In this document: one piece after another, positions 26,053-34,979 of the stretch
Position numbering within the stretch: the first letter of the stretch is position 1
Layout: the number at the start of each line of letters is the position of its first letter
Assembly: GCF_021044565.1 (NCBI RefSeq)
Contig: NZ_CP087997.1
Location: 4,030,001 to 4,094,000 of the forward strand
Length of the DNA: 64,000 nt
DNA from: Subtercola endophyticus
GTDB taxonomy: Bacteria > Actinomycetota > Actinomycetes > Actinomycetales > Microbacteriaceae
Reading direction: 5' to 3'
Made by a program: the position numbers and the translations under genes
Notes under the pieces: generated by a model
What the model was told of the DNA's origin: nothing
Database searches by the model: none
Seen by the model: only the letters and a program-made list of their open reading frames with translations

Positions 26053-27230
26053 GTACCCCCACCGCCCCCAGCACGGGCACTGGCCTCGCCGCCGGCACGG
26101 ATGCCCCGGCCGGCACGGGCACAGCCCCCACGGGCCGCCAGTTCGAACTGACCAGCGGCGGCCGTTTGCGCGCGGTCGTCACCGAACTCGGTGCGATGCT
26201 TCGGCTTCTCGAGGTCGACGGCGTTTCCCTCATCGAAGGCTTCGACGAGAGCGTCTACCCGCAGTTCTGCGCGGGATGGATGCTCGTTCCCTGGCCCAAC
26301 CGCGTGCGCGACGGCCGCTGGAGCTACGACGGTGTCGAGCGTCAGCTGCCCCTCACCGAGCCCGAGCGCGGCAACGCCCTGCACGGCTTTCTCTTCGGAC
26401 TCGTGCACACCGTCGTCTCGCAGAGCGACTCGTCGATCACCCTTCGCGCCCTCATCGAGCCGAGCGAGGCCTACCCGTTCGCGCTCACCGTCGACACCAC
26501 GTTCACCCTGAGCGATACCGGCGCGCCGGCCGGCGCGGCTCAGATCGCCGGGCCCGCCGCGCCCGCCGGGCCCGCAACGCCAGCCGCCCCCGTGCTCACC
26601 ATCACCCACGCCCTCACGAACACCGGCGACCGCGACGCCCCCACCGCCATCGGTGCGCACCCCTACTTTCGCATCGGCGACGTGCCAACCGAGCAGCTGA
26701 CCGTGACCGTCGATGCCGCCACCCGGGTCACTGTGGATGCCCGGCTGAACCCCACCGGCACCGCCCCCGTCGCCGGAACCCCGTACGACCTCAGGCGCGG
26801 AACCGTCGTGGGCGGCTCCGACCTCGACACCGCGTACCTCGACCTGACTCCGGCCGCCGACGGACGCTACCGCCACAGCATCGCCGCCCCTGACGGACGG
26901 CGCATCGAGCTCTGGGGCGATGAGAACTACAGCCAGGCGCAGGTCTTCACGACGCCGATCTTTTCCACCGCGGCCGGTCCTGGCTGGGCCGTCACCGTCG
27001 AACCGACCACCGCGCCACCGGATGCCCTGAACACCGGCGAGAACCTGCGCTGGATCGCTCCCGGCGACAGCTGGACCAGCTCCTGGGGCATCGACTTCGC
27101 CGCCGCGACCGCCGCCGGCCCGACCGCCGCCGGCCCGACCGCCGCCGGCCCGACCGCCGCCGCCGGCCCGACCACCGCCGCACCGGCCCCCGCGGTCACC
27201 CCGACTACGACCCCGGAGGCAACACGATGA
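26049..27230 (+). CDS. galM: Aldose 1-epimerase (mutarotase)
   Basis: 393 residues. Motifs WMLVPWPNRVRDG, GNALHGF and IGAHPYF (catalytic His) and the later DTAYLDL fit the galactose mutarotase family, which interconverts alpha and beta anomers to feed galactokinase. The C-terminal tail past about 350 is an Ala/Gly/Pro/Thr repeat coded by 15 bp units (27108-27170) and is outside the fold. Third gene of the gal operon, overlapping both neighbours by 4 bp. Confidence 0.88.
   Translation: MSTPTAPSTGTGLAAGTDAPAGTGTAPTGRQFELTSGGRLRAVVTELGAMLRLLEVDGVSLIEGFDESVYPQFCAGWMLVPWPNRVRDGRWSYDGVERQLPLTEPERGNALHGFLFGLVHTVVSQSDSSITLRALIEPSEAYPFALTVDTTFTLSDTGAPAGAAQIAGPAAPAGPATPAAPVLTITHALTNTGDRDAPTAIGAHPYFRIGDVPTEQLTVTVDAATRVTVDARLNPTGTAPVAGTPYDLRRGTVVGGSDLDTAYLDLTPAADGRYRHSIAAPDGRRIELWGDENYSQAQVFTTPIFSTAAGPGWAVTVEPTTAPPDALNTGENLRWIAPGDSWTSSWGIDFAAATAAGPTAAGPTAAGPTAAAGPTTAAPAPAVTPTTTPEATR
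27108..27170. repeat. 15 bp tandem repeat at the 3' end of galM
   Basis: Three exact copies of GACCGCCGCCGGCCC (27108-27152) followed by an 18 bp variant. They encode a TAAGP repeat in the C-terminal tail. All units are multiples of three, so the frame is preserved through galM to its overlap with galE. Confidence 0.9.
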
Positions 27231-28192
27231 CCTGGCTTGTCACCGGCGGCGCCGGATACATCGGCTCGCACGTCGCCCGTGCTTTTCTCGCGGCGGGCAT
27301 CGAGGTCGTTGTGCTCGACGATCTCTCGAGCGGGCGGCCGGAATTCGTGCCTGCGGGTGCCGTGCTCGCTCAGGGTTCCCTCGTCGACGCGGAGTTCGTC
27401 GAGCGCACGTTCGCCGAGCATCCGGTCACCGGAGTCGTGCACCTCGCCGGGTACAAGTACGCCGGGGTGTCAGTGCAACGCCCGATGCACACGTACACCC
27501 AGAACATCACGGCCACCGTGAACCTGCTGAATGCCATGAATGCGAACGAGGTTCCGTCGATCGTGTTCTCGTCGAGCGCCGCGGTATACGGCAACACTCC
27601 GGCCGAGTTCGTCACCGAAGAGACGTCGACGGCGCCCGAGTCGCCCTACGGCGAGACGAAGCTGATCGGCGAGTGGATGATCGCCGACCAGGCCCGCGCG
27701 ACCGGCCTGCGGCACACGAGTCTGCGGTACTTCAACGTGGTGGGGTCGGGCGTGCCCGAGGTGAGCGACACCAGCCCGCACAACCTGTTTCCGCTGGTGT
27801 TCCGGGCGTTGCAGAGCGGTGCCACGCCGAAGATCTTCGGCGACGAATACCCCACCCCCGACGGCACGTGTGTGCGCGATTATGTGCACGTCGCCGATGT
27901 CGCGGCGGCGCACGTCGAGGCTGCGCAGAAGCTCGATGCGGGCATCCAGCTCGAGCGGGCGTACAACCTGGGCAGCGGATCGGGTGTTTCGGTGCGCCAG
28001 ATCATGACCGAGATGGCAGAGGTCACGGGCATTCCGTTCACGCCAGAAGTGCTGCCGGCGCGGCCCGGCGACCCCGCGCGCATCGTCGCGTCGGGTGAGC
28101 TCGCGGCCCGAGATGTGGGCTGGGCGCCGCGGCACTCCCTGCACGACATGATCGCCTCCGGCTGGGCCGCCGCCACCCACCAGCCCGCCTGA
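27227..28192 (+). CDS. galE: UDP-glucose 4-epimerase
   Basis: 321 residues. The Rossmann motif GGAGYIGSHVARAFL is at the N-terminus, with catalytic Ser in FSSSAAVYG and the YGETK (YxxxK) pair. It interconverts UDP-galactose and UDP-glucose using bound NAD, closing the Leloir cycle. Fourth and last gene of the operon, overlapping galM by ATGA. It is slightly shorter than E. coli GalE but typical for actinobacterial forms. Confidence 0.93.
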   Translation: MTWLVTGGAGYIGSHVARAFLAAGIEVVVLDDLSSGRPEFVPAGAVLAQGSLVDAEFVERTFAEHPVTGVVHLAGYKYAGVSVQRPMHTYTQNITATVNLLNAMNANEVPSIVFSSSAAVYGNTPAEFVTEETSTAPESPYGETKLIGEWMIADQARATGLRHTSLRYFNVVGSGVPEVSDTSPHNLFPLVFRALQSGATPKIFGDEYPTPDGTCVRDYVHVADVAAAHVEAAQKLDAGIQLERAYNLGSGSGVSVRQIMTEMAEVTGIPFTPEVLPARPGDPARIVASGELAARDVGWAPRHSLHDMIASGWAAATHQPA

Positions 28193-28223
28193 CCCGGCCT
28201 CCCCGTCGCCGCCTGACCCCGTG

Positions 28224-28925
28224 TCAGTTCAGCGGATCCTCGCTGAACGACCCCTGCCACACGGCGTTCGAGCCCGATTCGCCGATCTGCACGACCTTCA
28301 CCACGGTTCCGGCCGAGATGCCGACTCCGAGCACGATGAGCACGATCGAGACGATCACCGACACCCGCCAACTGGCGCGATGCGGCAGTGAGGCGGCCGC
28401 ACCAGGTGCGACCGTCGTGCCCGGGGCCGCCGCCTCACTGGATTCCGTCGCGTAGGGGTCCGCGACAGCTCTGTGGCCGGTGGTGGCCGTTCCACCCGCC
28501 GAAGGGGTACCGCTGCTGGCAACGAGAGGCACCCCGCCGGCCGGAACCGGCACCGACGCATTGCGCGCCGGCGGCTGGGGCACGGTGCGCGGCGCGGCGA
28601 AGAACCGGTACCAGCCCCAGATCACCACGGCGATCAGGAACTGGGCGATGGCCCACGGCAGCAGCGTGTCACCGAGCGCCACGTGTGCCTGCACCAGGGG
28701 CGTCGACGCCACGCGCTGCTCGAGCCACTCACCCGCGTTCGTCGCCAGCGGCACGCTGATGAGACCGATCAGCGCCACGAGAGGCGTGACGATGCCGAGC
28801 TTGCGACGAAACGCCGGCCAGAATGAGCCCAGCGCCGTCATGAGGCCCGCGGCGGGCAGCACGATCACCACTACGTGCACCAGCAGTATGTGCAGCGGCA
28901 GTCCGTTGATCTCGTAGGGCAGCAT
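28224..28925 (-). CDS. DUF2231-like multi-pass membrane protein
   Basis: 233 residues with about four transmembrane helices and conserved His residues in helix 1 (LPLHILLVHVVVIVLP), resembling DUF2231 proteins, some of which are thought to bind haem or handle electrons. A Pro/Gly/Ala-rich cytoplasmic stretch (about 118-185) separates helices 3 and 4. It lies 91 bp downstream of the Rieske gene on the same strand, so the pair may form an exported redox unit under the ECF sigma factor encoded alongside. Confidence 0.6.
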   Translation of the reverse strand: MLPYEINGLPLHILLVHVVVIVLPAAGLMTALGSFWPAFRRKLGIVTPLVALIGLISVPLATNAGEWLEQRVASTPLVQAHVALGDTLLPWAIAQFLIAVVIWGWYRFFAAPRTVPQPPARNASVPVPAGGVPLVASSGTPSAGGTATTGHRAVADPYATESSEAAAPGTTVAPGAAASLPHRASWRVSVIVSIVLIVLGVGISAGTVVKVVQIGESGSNAVWQGSFSEDPLN

Positions 28926-29016
28926 CAGGTTCTTCTCCGTCGAGGTCGAGAGTGAGGGTAAGAGCGTTTCGAGGCGAGCGCGGGTCTAGGCGCGTGCGGG
29001 TGTGGGCGAGCGCAGC

Positions 29017-29514
29017 TCAGGCCGCGACGATCGAGTCGCCGTCGACCTTGATGGCCACGGCGGTCAAGCCCTTCGTCGCCGGCCCATGGGTGACGTCGCC
29101 CGTCGTGAAGGTGAAGGTCGATCCGTGGCACGGGCAGGCGAAGTCGCTCGAGGCGATACCGACGGCGCAGCCCTGATGCGGGCACACCGAGCTGAAGCAG
29201 ACCACGCTACCCGCGGCGGGCTGCGAGACGAGCAGGTCTTGCCCGTTGAAGGTCACGCTCTTCGCCCCGCCGACCGGAATGTCGGCCAGCTTGGCGATCT
29301 CCGCCCCGCCCGCGGTCGATCCGGATGCCGAACCCGACGTTGCAGCGGCCGACGAGGTTGCACCAGCCGTCGGCTGGGCGTTGTTCGCCGCTTCACCCGA
29401 GCCCGCCGTCGAGGTGGGGGCACAGGCGGCCAGGGCGAGAGCGCTGGCGCTCGCGAGGCCGACGCTGCCGGCGGTGAGAACGACACGGCGGGGAATAGCG
29501 GATTTCTCGGTCAT
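29017..29514 (-). CDS. Exported Rieske [2Fe-2S] protein
   Basis: 165 residues. The N-terminus combines a twin-arginine motif (PRRVVLTAG) with a lipobox (LAAC, Cys31), so it is probably a Tat-exported lipoprotein. A low-complexity Ser/Ala/Gly linker leads to a Rieske domain with both cluster motifs, CPHQGC and CPCHGS. It should carry an electron at the outer face of the membrane. Its promoter carries an ECF-type TGAAC-N16-CGT element (29574-29598) matching the one of the neighbouring sigma gene. Confidence 0.9.
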   Translation of the reverse strand: MTEKSAIPRRVVLTAGSVGLASASALALAACAPTSTAGSGEAANNAQPTAGATSSAAATSGSASGSTAGGAEIAKLADIPVGGAKSVTFNGQDLLVSQPAAGSVVCFSSVCPHQGCAVGIASSDFACPCHGSTFTFTTGDVTHGPATKGLTAVAIKVDGDSIVAA

Positions 29515-29570
29515 GATGCTCCTTCGTGGGTGGGCCTGAGGTACAGCGGCTCTGAGGTGTTCTACTGGTA

Positions 29571-29598
29571 TCTACGAGAGCGCCGCCGGGTTCGTTCA
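29571..29598 (-). promoter_or_regulatory. ECF-type promoter of the Rieske gene
   Basis: On the minus strand TGAACG (29598-29593), 16 bp, then CGTAGA (29576-29571). Motif and spacing equal those ahead of the sigma gene and fit the mycobacterial SigL consensus (TGAACC, 16-18 bp, CGT). It lies about 57 bp upstream of the Rieske start. An inverted repeat CCGACCG/CGGTCGG (29599-29626) adjoins it. Confidence 0.7.
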
Positions 29599-29642
29599 CC
29601 GACCGCCCAGATTTTTTCTCGGTCGGCGACTTGCTACGCTAC

Positions 29643-29670
29643 TGAACTTTTTCGCCCCGGCCGTCGTACT
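29643..29670 (+). promoter_or_regulatory. ECF-type promoter of the sigma/anti-sigma operon
   Basis: TGAACT (29643-29648), a 16 bp spacer, and CGTACT (29665-29670). This is a close match to the SigL-class promoter and lies 20 bp before the sigma start codon, implying positive autoregulation. Confidence 0.75.
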
Positions 29671-29690
29671 ACACAGTGGAGGTGTTATTC

Positions 29691-30194
29691 ATGGGCAACG
29701 AACAGGCTGACGTGCTGCGTTCGCTGCACGACGAATACGCGCCTGCGCTCTACCGCTACGTGGTGCGCATGACCAACGATCGCCAGTGGGCCGAAGACGT
29801 GGTGCAAGAGACGCTCTTTCGCGCCTGGCGCAGCCCGAGCATCCAGTCGACCGACGATTCGGCGCAGGCGTGGTTGTTCACCGTGGCCCGCAACCTCGTC
29901 ATCGACGAGTGGCGCAGCGCCCGCTCGCGCAACGAGATCGGCACCGCGACAGTACCCGAGCGGGCCAAAGCCGACCACACCGACGCCGTGCTGCAGGCCT
30001 GGCTGGTGTCGGATGCCCTGACCGAACTCACGCGGGAACACCGCGAGGTGCTCGTGCACTCCTACTACGGCGGCAAGACCGTCGCCGAGATCGCAGAGCA
30101 CCTCGGCATACCCGACGGAACTGTCAAATCGCGCCTGCACTACGCCCTGAGGGCCCTGCGTCTCGCCCTGCAAGAAAAGGGGGTGACCCGATGA
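29691..30194 (+). CDS. ECF RNA polymerase sigma factor, SigL-like
   Basis: 167 residues. Region 2 (DEYAPALYRYVVRMTNDRQ, then DVVQETLFRAWRSP) binds the -10, and region 4 (HREVLVHSYYGGKTVAEIAE, TVKSRLHYALRALR) binds the -35. Similarity to mycobacterial SigL is suggested by AWLFTVARNLVIDEWRSAR and by the promoter type. The ATG at 29691 has GGAGG 8 bases upstream; an earlier in-frame start lacks one. Overlaps the anti-sigma gene (ATGA). Controls at least itself and, by promoter match, the divergent Rieske gene. Confidence 0.9.
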   Translation: MGNEQADVLRSLHDEYAPALYRYVVRMTNDRQWAEDVVQETLFRAWRSPSIQSTDDSAQAWLFTVARNLVIDEWRSARSRNEIGTATVPERAKADHTDAVLQAWLVSDALTELTREHREVLVHSYYGGKTVAEIAEHLGIPDGTVKSRLHYALRALRLALQEKGVTR

Positions 30195-31147
30195 GCCCCG
30201 CAGATCGTCACGCTGGCGGTTCGCGCGCAGACGTATATCGCGACTGGGACGCCGCCTACGTTCTCGGCTCGCTCTCGCCCGCCGAGCGTCTCGAATACGA
30301 AGAGCACCTCGCGCGCTGCCCCGAGTGCGCAGCCTTGCTCGCCGAGCTCGCCGGAATGCCGAGTCTGCTCGCCAGCCTCAGCGCCGACGAAGCCTTCGCA
30401 ATCGATGCTGCAATCGATGCCGCGATCGACGGTGCCGTCGGTTCCGGTCACAACGCCACGGGCGAAGCCGTGGATGCCCCACCGACCCTCCTGCCGACGC
30501 TCTTGTCGCGCGCCCGTTCCGCGCGCCGCCGCTCGCGACTGATCTCGGTCGGCGTCGGTGTCGGCTCGGTTGCCGCCGCCGTGGCGCTGACCCTTGTCGT
30601 CGCCCTGGCCATCTGGCCGGTCGGGGGCGCCGGATCCGCGGGAGTCTCTGCACCCACCTCCTCGGCGGTCGCCTCGCCCGGCACGTCACCCGGAGCCTCG
30701 CCCGGCACGTCAGCTCCGAACGACGCCTCCCTCGCCAGCCAGCTGCAGTTCGTGCCCCAGGTTCCCGGCCCGCTGAGCGCCGAAGCGACCCTGCAAGACG
30801 AGCCGTGGGGCACCCGCATCGAGTGGAAGTGCACGTGGGCCGCCGGCGACGGCACGCCGGGCGCTGTGCCACCAACGGCGCCACCGTCGGGTTACCACGA
30901 CGGGCCGCCGCCGTCAGGTGCGCCGGCCTCGGGCAGCGCTGCGACCGGCGCCGACTCAGGCGCCGTCGGCTACGGCATGATCGTCACAGACCGCAACGGA
31001 GCGAGCATTCAGGTCGCGACGTGGACCTCAGACCCGGGAACGGTCGCCACCCCGACGGCCACCACGAGCATCCGGCTCGCCGACATCGCGTCGGTGGCCA
31101 TCGTCGCTGCCGACAGTGGCCAGGTGCTGCTGAAGTCGACGCTCTGA
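30191..31147 (+). CDS. Membrane anti-sigma factor with zinc finger
   Basis: 318 residues. The cytoplasmic N-terminus holds the zinc-binding anti-sigma motif HxxxCxxC (EEHLARCPECAALL), like RslA, whose zinc site can respond to oxidation. One transmembrane helix lies at about 118-140, and an extracytoplasmic Ala/Ser/Pro-rich domain follows. Its partner is the sigma factor whose stop overlaps its start. Release of the sigma factor probably follows oxidation or an envelope signal; this is family knowledge, not visible here. Confidence 0.88.
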   Translation: MSPADRHAGGSRADVYRDWDAAYVLGSLSPAERLEYEEHLARCPECAALLAELAGMPSLLASLSADEAFAIDAAIDAAIDGAVGSGHNATGEAVDAPPTLLPTLLSRARSARRRSRLISVGVGVGSVAAAVALTLVVALAIWPVGGAGSAGVSAPTSSAVASPGTSPGASPGTSAPNDASLASQLQFVPQVPGPLSAEATLQDEPWGTRIEWKCTWAAGDGTPGAVPPTAPPSGYHDGPPPSGAPASGSAATGADSGAVGYGMIVTDRNGASIQVATWTSDPGTVATPTATTSIRLADIASVAIVAADSGQVLLKSTL

Positions 31148-31151
31148 TTCG

Positions 31152-31757
31152 TCAGGCGCCCACCGAAGGCCGGTGCAGTTCGCCGTTCACAACGGTGACC
31201 GACCAGCACGAGGCATCCGCCTCACCGGCAGAAGGCGAGTGCACCAGTACGCTGTGCGCGGCGTTCGTGATGGTGGGGATCTCTTCACCACTGAGCGCCT
31301 TCATGGCGATGCGAATGAGCGTGCCGTGAGCAACCACGATGATGCGGGCACCCGGATGCTCGGCGACCAGTTCAGCGAGTGCCGGGGCCGCGCGATCCGC
31401 CACCTCGCGCTCGGTTTCGGCGCCCTCGAACCCGCCCGGAATGCGCAGGGCGCGCAGTTGCTCGCCGTCTTGCAGACCCTCGGCGAGACCGTAGTGCCGC
31501 TCGACGATGCGCGGAATCTCGGCAACGACGGGCACGCCCAGCTCGGCGCCGAGAATCGATGCGCTCTCGCGCGCACGCTCGAGGGGCGAACAGACGATGA
31601 AATCCCACTCCGTGTCTCGCAGCAGCTCCGCAGTCGCGCGAACCTGGGCGCGGCCGATGTCGTTGAGCGGAATGTCTGTGCTGCCCTGCAGGCGCCGTTC
31701 GGCGTTCCACTCCGTCTCTCCGTGGCGGACAAGAGCGAGGGTGGTCGATGCGGTCAC
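31152..31757 (-). CDS. Histidine phosphatase (phosphoglycerate mutase-like)
   Basis: 201 residues. The catalytic RHG motif is at the N-terminus (LVRHGETEWNAERRLQG), with the general acid in VERHYGLAEG and the second His in VVAHGTLIRI. Members dephosphorylate small phosphorylated molecules; the substrate is not predictable. The GTG at 31757 follows GGAGGG almost without spacer. The longer frame to 31835 has no family residues, so the start is uncertain by a few codons. Convergent with the anti-sigma gene. Confidence 0.85.
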   Translation of the reverse strand: MTASTTLALVRHGETEWNAERRLQGSTDIPLNDIGRAQVRATAELLRDTEWDFIVCSPLERARESASILGAELGVPVVAEIPRIVERHYGLAEGLQDGEQLRALRIPGGFEGAETEREVADRAAPALAELVAEHPGARIIVVAHGTLIRIAMKALSGEEIPTITNAAHSVLVHSPSAGEADASCWSVTVVNGELHRPSVGA

Positions 31758-31977
31758 CCCTCCAGTGTGACAGCTTCGGGGCGCCGCGGGCGCGCGGTCA
31801 GTGGATGAACGGGTGGAGCACGGGCATCCACACACCGTTGTTCACACCGCACACAGCATGAAATGCCAGACCCGTCAACCCCCTAGCTCGCGTGCCGCAG
31901 CGCGTGCTTTGTTTGAATACTGTCTATCTGTAGCTGTGCAGGGGAACGTCTCCTGGAGTGCGCCGGGAGGCAAAAAC

Positions 31978-32292
31978 GTGGGCAAGATGATCTACGGCAA
32001 CGCGGGCACCGAGATCGTCTTCGACGACCGGGTTCTCGCGCACCTTCAGATCGTCATCGGCAACAAATTGCGCCGGCGCGAGAGCTTCTTCTTCTCGTGG
32101 AAAGACGACGCAGAGCAGGGATCGGGGCGCAGCAGTCTCTGGCTCGATCCGTCGATTCCGCTCTACTTCAAGTACTTCGGAAGTAAGGTTCCCGTCGTCA
32201 ACCGCGAGTGGCTGCGTCTGCTGGCCGATTCGGCGAACAGCGGCGGCGGTCTGCACTACATTCCGGAGCCGGAGCTGTCGAGTCTCGCGTAG
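31978..32292 (+). CDS. DUF7882-family small protein
   Basis: 104 residues beginning MGKMIYGNAGTEIVFDDR and ending with a GGLHYIPEPE segment. This matches a small protein common in Micrococcales, sometimes mis-annotated as ATP-dependent DNA ligase and now DUF7882. Function unknown. The GTG at 31978 has GGGAGG 7 bases upstream; the open frame further upstream is not coding in style. Confidence 0.75.
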   Translation: MGKMIYGNAGTEIVFDDRVLAHLQIVIGNKLRRRESFFFSWKDDAEQGSGRSSLWLDPSIPLYFKYFGSKVPVVNREWLRLLADSANSGGGLHYIPEPELSSLA

Positions 32293-32330
32293 GCGGATTG
32301 GCCGTGCGTCGACCTCTCTGTGAGTCGATG

Positions 32331-32345
32331 TTCGGCGGCGCCGAA
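32331..32345. terminator. Hairpin between convergent genes
   Basis: TTCGGC-GGC-GCCGAA, perfect 6 bp stem, between the DUF7882 gene and the DUF222 endonuclease gene, which converge here. No T-tract follows on either strand. Possible bidirectional terminator. Confidence 0.4.
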
Positions 32346-32361
32346 GCTTGCCTGTGTCGGG

Positions 32362-33960
32362 CTAGTCGGCGTCGGTGAATCTCGGGCGCACGGGTGTGTT
32401 GTCGCGTCTTCGTCGTTCGAAAATGTTCGGTGGCCCGGTTTTCGTGAGGCGGTCTGAGGTTTGTCGACACCTTTGGGGTCGCTGCTCGTGGTCGACCCAT
32501 TTCGGTGGAATCAGATGCGGCACCCCCTCAACCATGACGAGCTTCCAGTCGGCGGTATGTAAGTGGTTGTGGTGGAACTTGCACAACAACGCACCATTAC
32601 ACACATCCGTCACACCAGGTGCGTAGGTGTCGTCTTTCCAGTCCACAACATGATGGCTCTCGCAGAATTGCGGGGGCCGGTTGCAGCCCTTCCACACACA
32701 CCCGCCATCACGTGCGGCGAGAGCCCGGTTCTGCGCGGCGCTGAACAGGCGCTTCGTCTTCCCGAGGTGCAGTACTTCCCCGTGCGCACCGAACACGGTC
32801 GTGACGATGTCGGCGTGGCAGAGAGTCTGCGCGACCACCGATGCCGGGACGGGTTCGTCGATGCCGTCGATCCACCCCACACCACGCCCAGAGACAACGT
32901 CCTCGAGGGTGGCGTGGATGTTCAGCACCGGCCGGGCGCCGTTGATCTGCGGCATCCCCGACAACCCTGCTGCGACCCGGATGACTTCCGTGAACACATC
33001 CACCCGACGCTGCGGCAGCGTACGCGTATCCACCGCTACCGCCTCAGTCTCAGTCGCCGCATCAGCACCAGCACCGGTGGCCGTGGCGAGGGTGCCGGCT
33101 CCCGTGTCGGCATGGGGTGTGCCGGGGTCGAACGGGATGTGTCCGGCGACGCGGGGGCTGGAGATCGCATGATCAACGGCCATCCACACCCCGCCCTGTT
33201 CCGGCGTGAGTATCCCGTTCACACGGATGCAGCCTGAGCGGGTGTTCGAGAACGTCAGACCGCGTTTCGCTTCCAAATCTTTGTACCGCGGTTCCGCACC
33301 GTCAGCGTCCAACGACTCCCGGGCCCGGACAGCGAGCCCACGAATATCATCCGCCGGTAGAGACACCCCGCCGACCCCATCGATAGCCCACTCAACGAGT
33401 TGCCGTTCGACCGCACGGACCTCCTCGGTGCCGCAGTTCGGGGCCGCCTCCGAGAGCGGACGGGTGATGGCTTCTGCGGTGTCGATACCGATCAGGCCCG
33501 ACCGGAGAGCATCCTCGACCTCCGGGAACCTCGACGGGACCGGCATCCCAACCACAACCGAGGGCACCACCTGCGCACCGAGCTTCGTTCGCGCCCGAGC
33601 CGTCGACCTCGCCACCGACGTGCTGGCCACGATCAGTTCGACAGCGTTCGCGAACCCCTGCTTCCGTGCGAGTGACTCCTCCCCCAGCTCGTGTCTACTC
33701 CGGTCTGCGACATCCCCAGCCACCTGAATACGTAACCCGTCTACCAGCCTGCCCAGCCGCTCCACCGCAACCAAGCCGGCCAATAATTCTTCGTCGGCAA
33801 GCCCGCAGGGCGCGGCAGCCCGGAACACCCCACACTCACCACACGCCGCAACCGCCTCCGCCAACAGAACACCCAACGACACCCGAACAGCATCGTGCCC
33901 ATCGGGATGATTAGGGCCGTCGGCAGTGCTGCCGGGGGTGTTGGGAGGTGTTGCGGACAT
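32362..33960 (-). CDS. DUF222 / HNH endonuclease signature protein
   Basis: 532 residues. A DUF222 helical region fills the first 350 residues, then a C-terminal HNH domain: NRALAARDGGCVWKGC, CESHHVVDWKDD, and CNGALLCKFHHNHLH with the second Cys and His pair. The family is abundant and multi-copy in Micrococcales, with mobile-element-like spread but unproven function. Third-position G/C content is lower than that of the neighbours, consistent with transfer. TATGAT on the minus strand (33967-33972) ends 6 bases before the ATG, so the transcript is probably leaderless. Confidence 0.85.
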   Translation of the reverse strand: MSATPPNTPGSTADGPNHPDGHDAVRVSLGVLLAEAVAACGECGVFRAAAPCGLADEELLAGLVAVERLGRLVDGLRIQVAGDVADRSRHELGEESLARKQGFANAVELIVASTSVARSTARARTKLGAQVVPSVVVGMPVPSRFPEVEDALRSGLIGIDTAEAITRPLSEAAPNCGTEEVRAVERQLVEWAIDGVGGVSLPADDIRGLAVRARESLDADGAEPRYKDLEAKRGLTFSNTRSGCIRVNGILTPEQGGVWMAVDHAISSPRVAGHIPFDPGTPHADTGAGTLATATGAGADAATETEAVAVDTRTLPQRRVDVFTEVIRVAAGLSGMPQINGARPVLNIHATLEDVVSGRGVGWIDGIDEPVPASVVAQTLCHADIVTTVFGAHGEVLHLGKTKRLFSAAQNRALAARDGGCVWKGCNRPPQFCESHHVVDWKDDTYAPGVTDVCNGALLCKFHHNHLHTADWKLVMVEGVPHLIPPKWVDHEQRPQRCRQTSDRLTKTGPPNIFERRRRDNTPVRPRFTDAD

Positions 33961-34258
33961 AGACCGATCATACCACAATCCCGAGGTATTCTCACTAACA
34001 AAATGGTCGCCGAACCACGGGAATCCGCACCCCGAAACACCCACCCCGAAGCATCCCGGGGCTGCCGCGCCCTGCCGGGCTTGCCACCAGGCGACCTACC
34101 GCACCACCATAAATACCAGCAGCCACCGACAGCGAGACCCGCCGGACACCTCCCCGAGGCGGTCACCAAGAACGTGCGCCTAACGAAGATGCTTGTACCG
34201 AAGATGCTCGAGCCGATGAGGGCTGCGCGGTCTGAGAACCCGACCTCGGCGGCGCTCT
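33961..34258. other. Non-coding gap upstream of the DUF222 gene
   Basis: About 300 bp without a supported gene. It holds the TATGAT -10 element of the DUF222 gene (33967-33972, minus strand) and a short direct repeat CGAAGATGCT near 34193-34209. I see no hairpin terminator or RNA gene. Confidence 0.5.
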
Positions 34259-34972
34259 CTAGATGACGAGGCGGCGGTTCACGACCCGCGCGGCGACGTC
34301 GCTGAGCGGCAGCGCGTTGCTGCGGGCGTAGCTGCGCAGCAAGGTGAACGCCGTATTCATGTCGACCGCTCGGGACTGCGCGATGACACCCTTGGCCTGC
34401 TCGATGACCACTCGGCTGTCGAGGGCGCGCTGCAGCTGTTCGCGCGCCAGCTCGCTCTGGCGCAGGGTGCGCTCGTGCACGATGCCGATTGTTGCAACGT
34501 CGGCGAGGGCTTGCGCGGCGGACGCGTCGGAGCCGTTCAGCGCACCGGGCACTTCGCTGAAGAGGTTGAGGGCACCGAGAGTGGATCCGCGCAGTCGCAG
34601 GGGAACGGCATGCACTGCGAGAAGTCCCTGCTCCAGCGCGCCATCACGAAACAGCGCCCAATCCGCACGCATCGTGCGAATGTCGGGCACAGAGACGACG
34701 GCTCCGGTGGCGTAACACTCCACGCATGGCCCGAGCCCTTCGCGCAACTGCAGAATCTCGAGCAGCCGGCTGCGCTCACTGGTCGAGGCGACGACCTCGA
34801 GCACCCCGTCTTCGTCGGCAAGCAGCAGGCCGACCGCCGCGGCGTCGAACACGGTCGCGCAGGTGTCGACCAGGTTCTGCAACAGGTCGACGACGTCGTA
34901 CCCCACGACGAGCGTGTCGGCGAGCGAGACGAAGGATGCAGCCAGCAGCCCTTCACGCGAATACTCAGGCAT
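34259..34972 (-). CDS. GAF-ANTAR RNA-binding antiterminator protein
   Basis: 237 residues. A GAF sensor domain (about 15-155; includes LREGLGPCVECYATG) is joined to an ANTAR domain (about 170-232) with the hallmark VIEQAKGVIAQ. ANTAR domains bind paired hexaloop stem-loops in nascent mRNA and prevent termination. The GAF part should sense a ligand or redox state. The gene starts 7 bp after a second GAF-ANTAR gene in the same operon. The ATG at 34972 is chosen; an extension to 35095 overlaps the upstream gene and is not GAF-like. Confidence 0.85.
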   Translation of the reverse strand: MPEYSREGLLAASFVSLADTLVVGYDVVDLLQNLVDTCATVFDAAAVGLLLADEDGVLEVVASTSERSRLLEILQLREGLGPCVECYATGAVVSVPDIRTMRADWALFRDGALEQGLLAVHAVPLRLRGSTLGALNLFSEVPGALNGSDASAAQALADVATIGIVHERTLRQSELAREQLQRALDSRVVIEQAKGVIAQSRAVDMNTAFTLLRSYARSNALPLSDVAARVVNRRLVI

Positions 34973-34979
34973 GTCGAAT

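Noticed and set aside
32362..33960. DUF222/HNH gene as an active intron or inserted mobile element
   Set aside because: No terminal repeats, no split host gene, no intron structure; the family is simply common in these bacteria.
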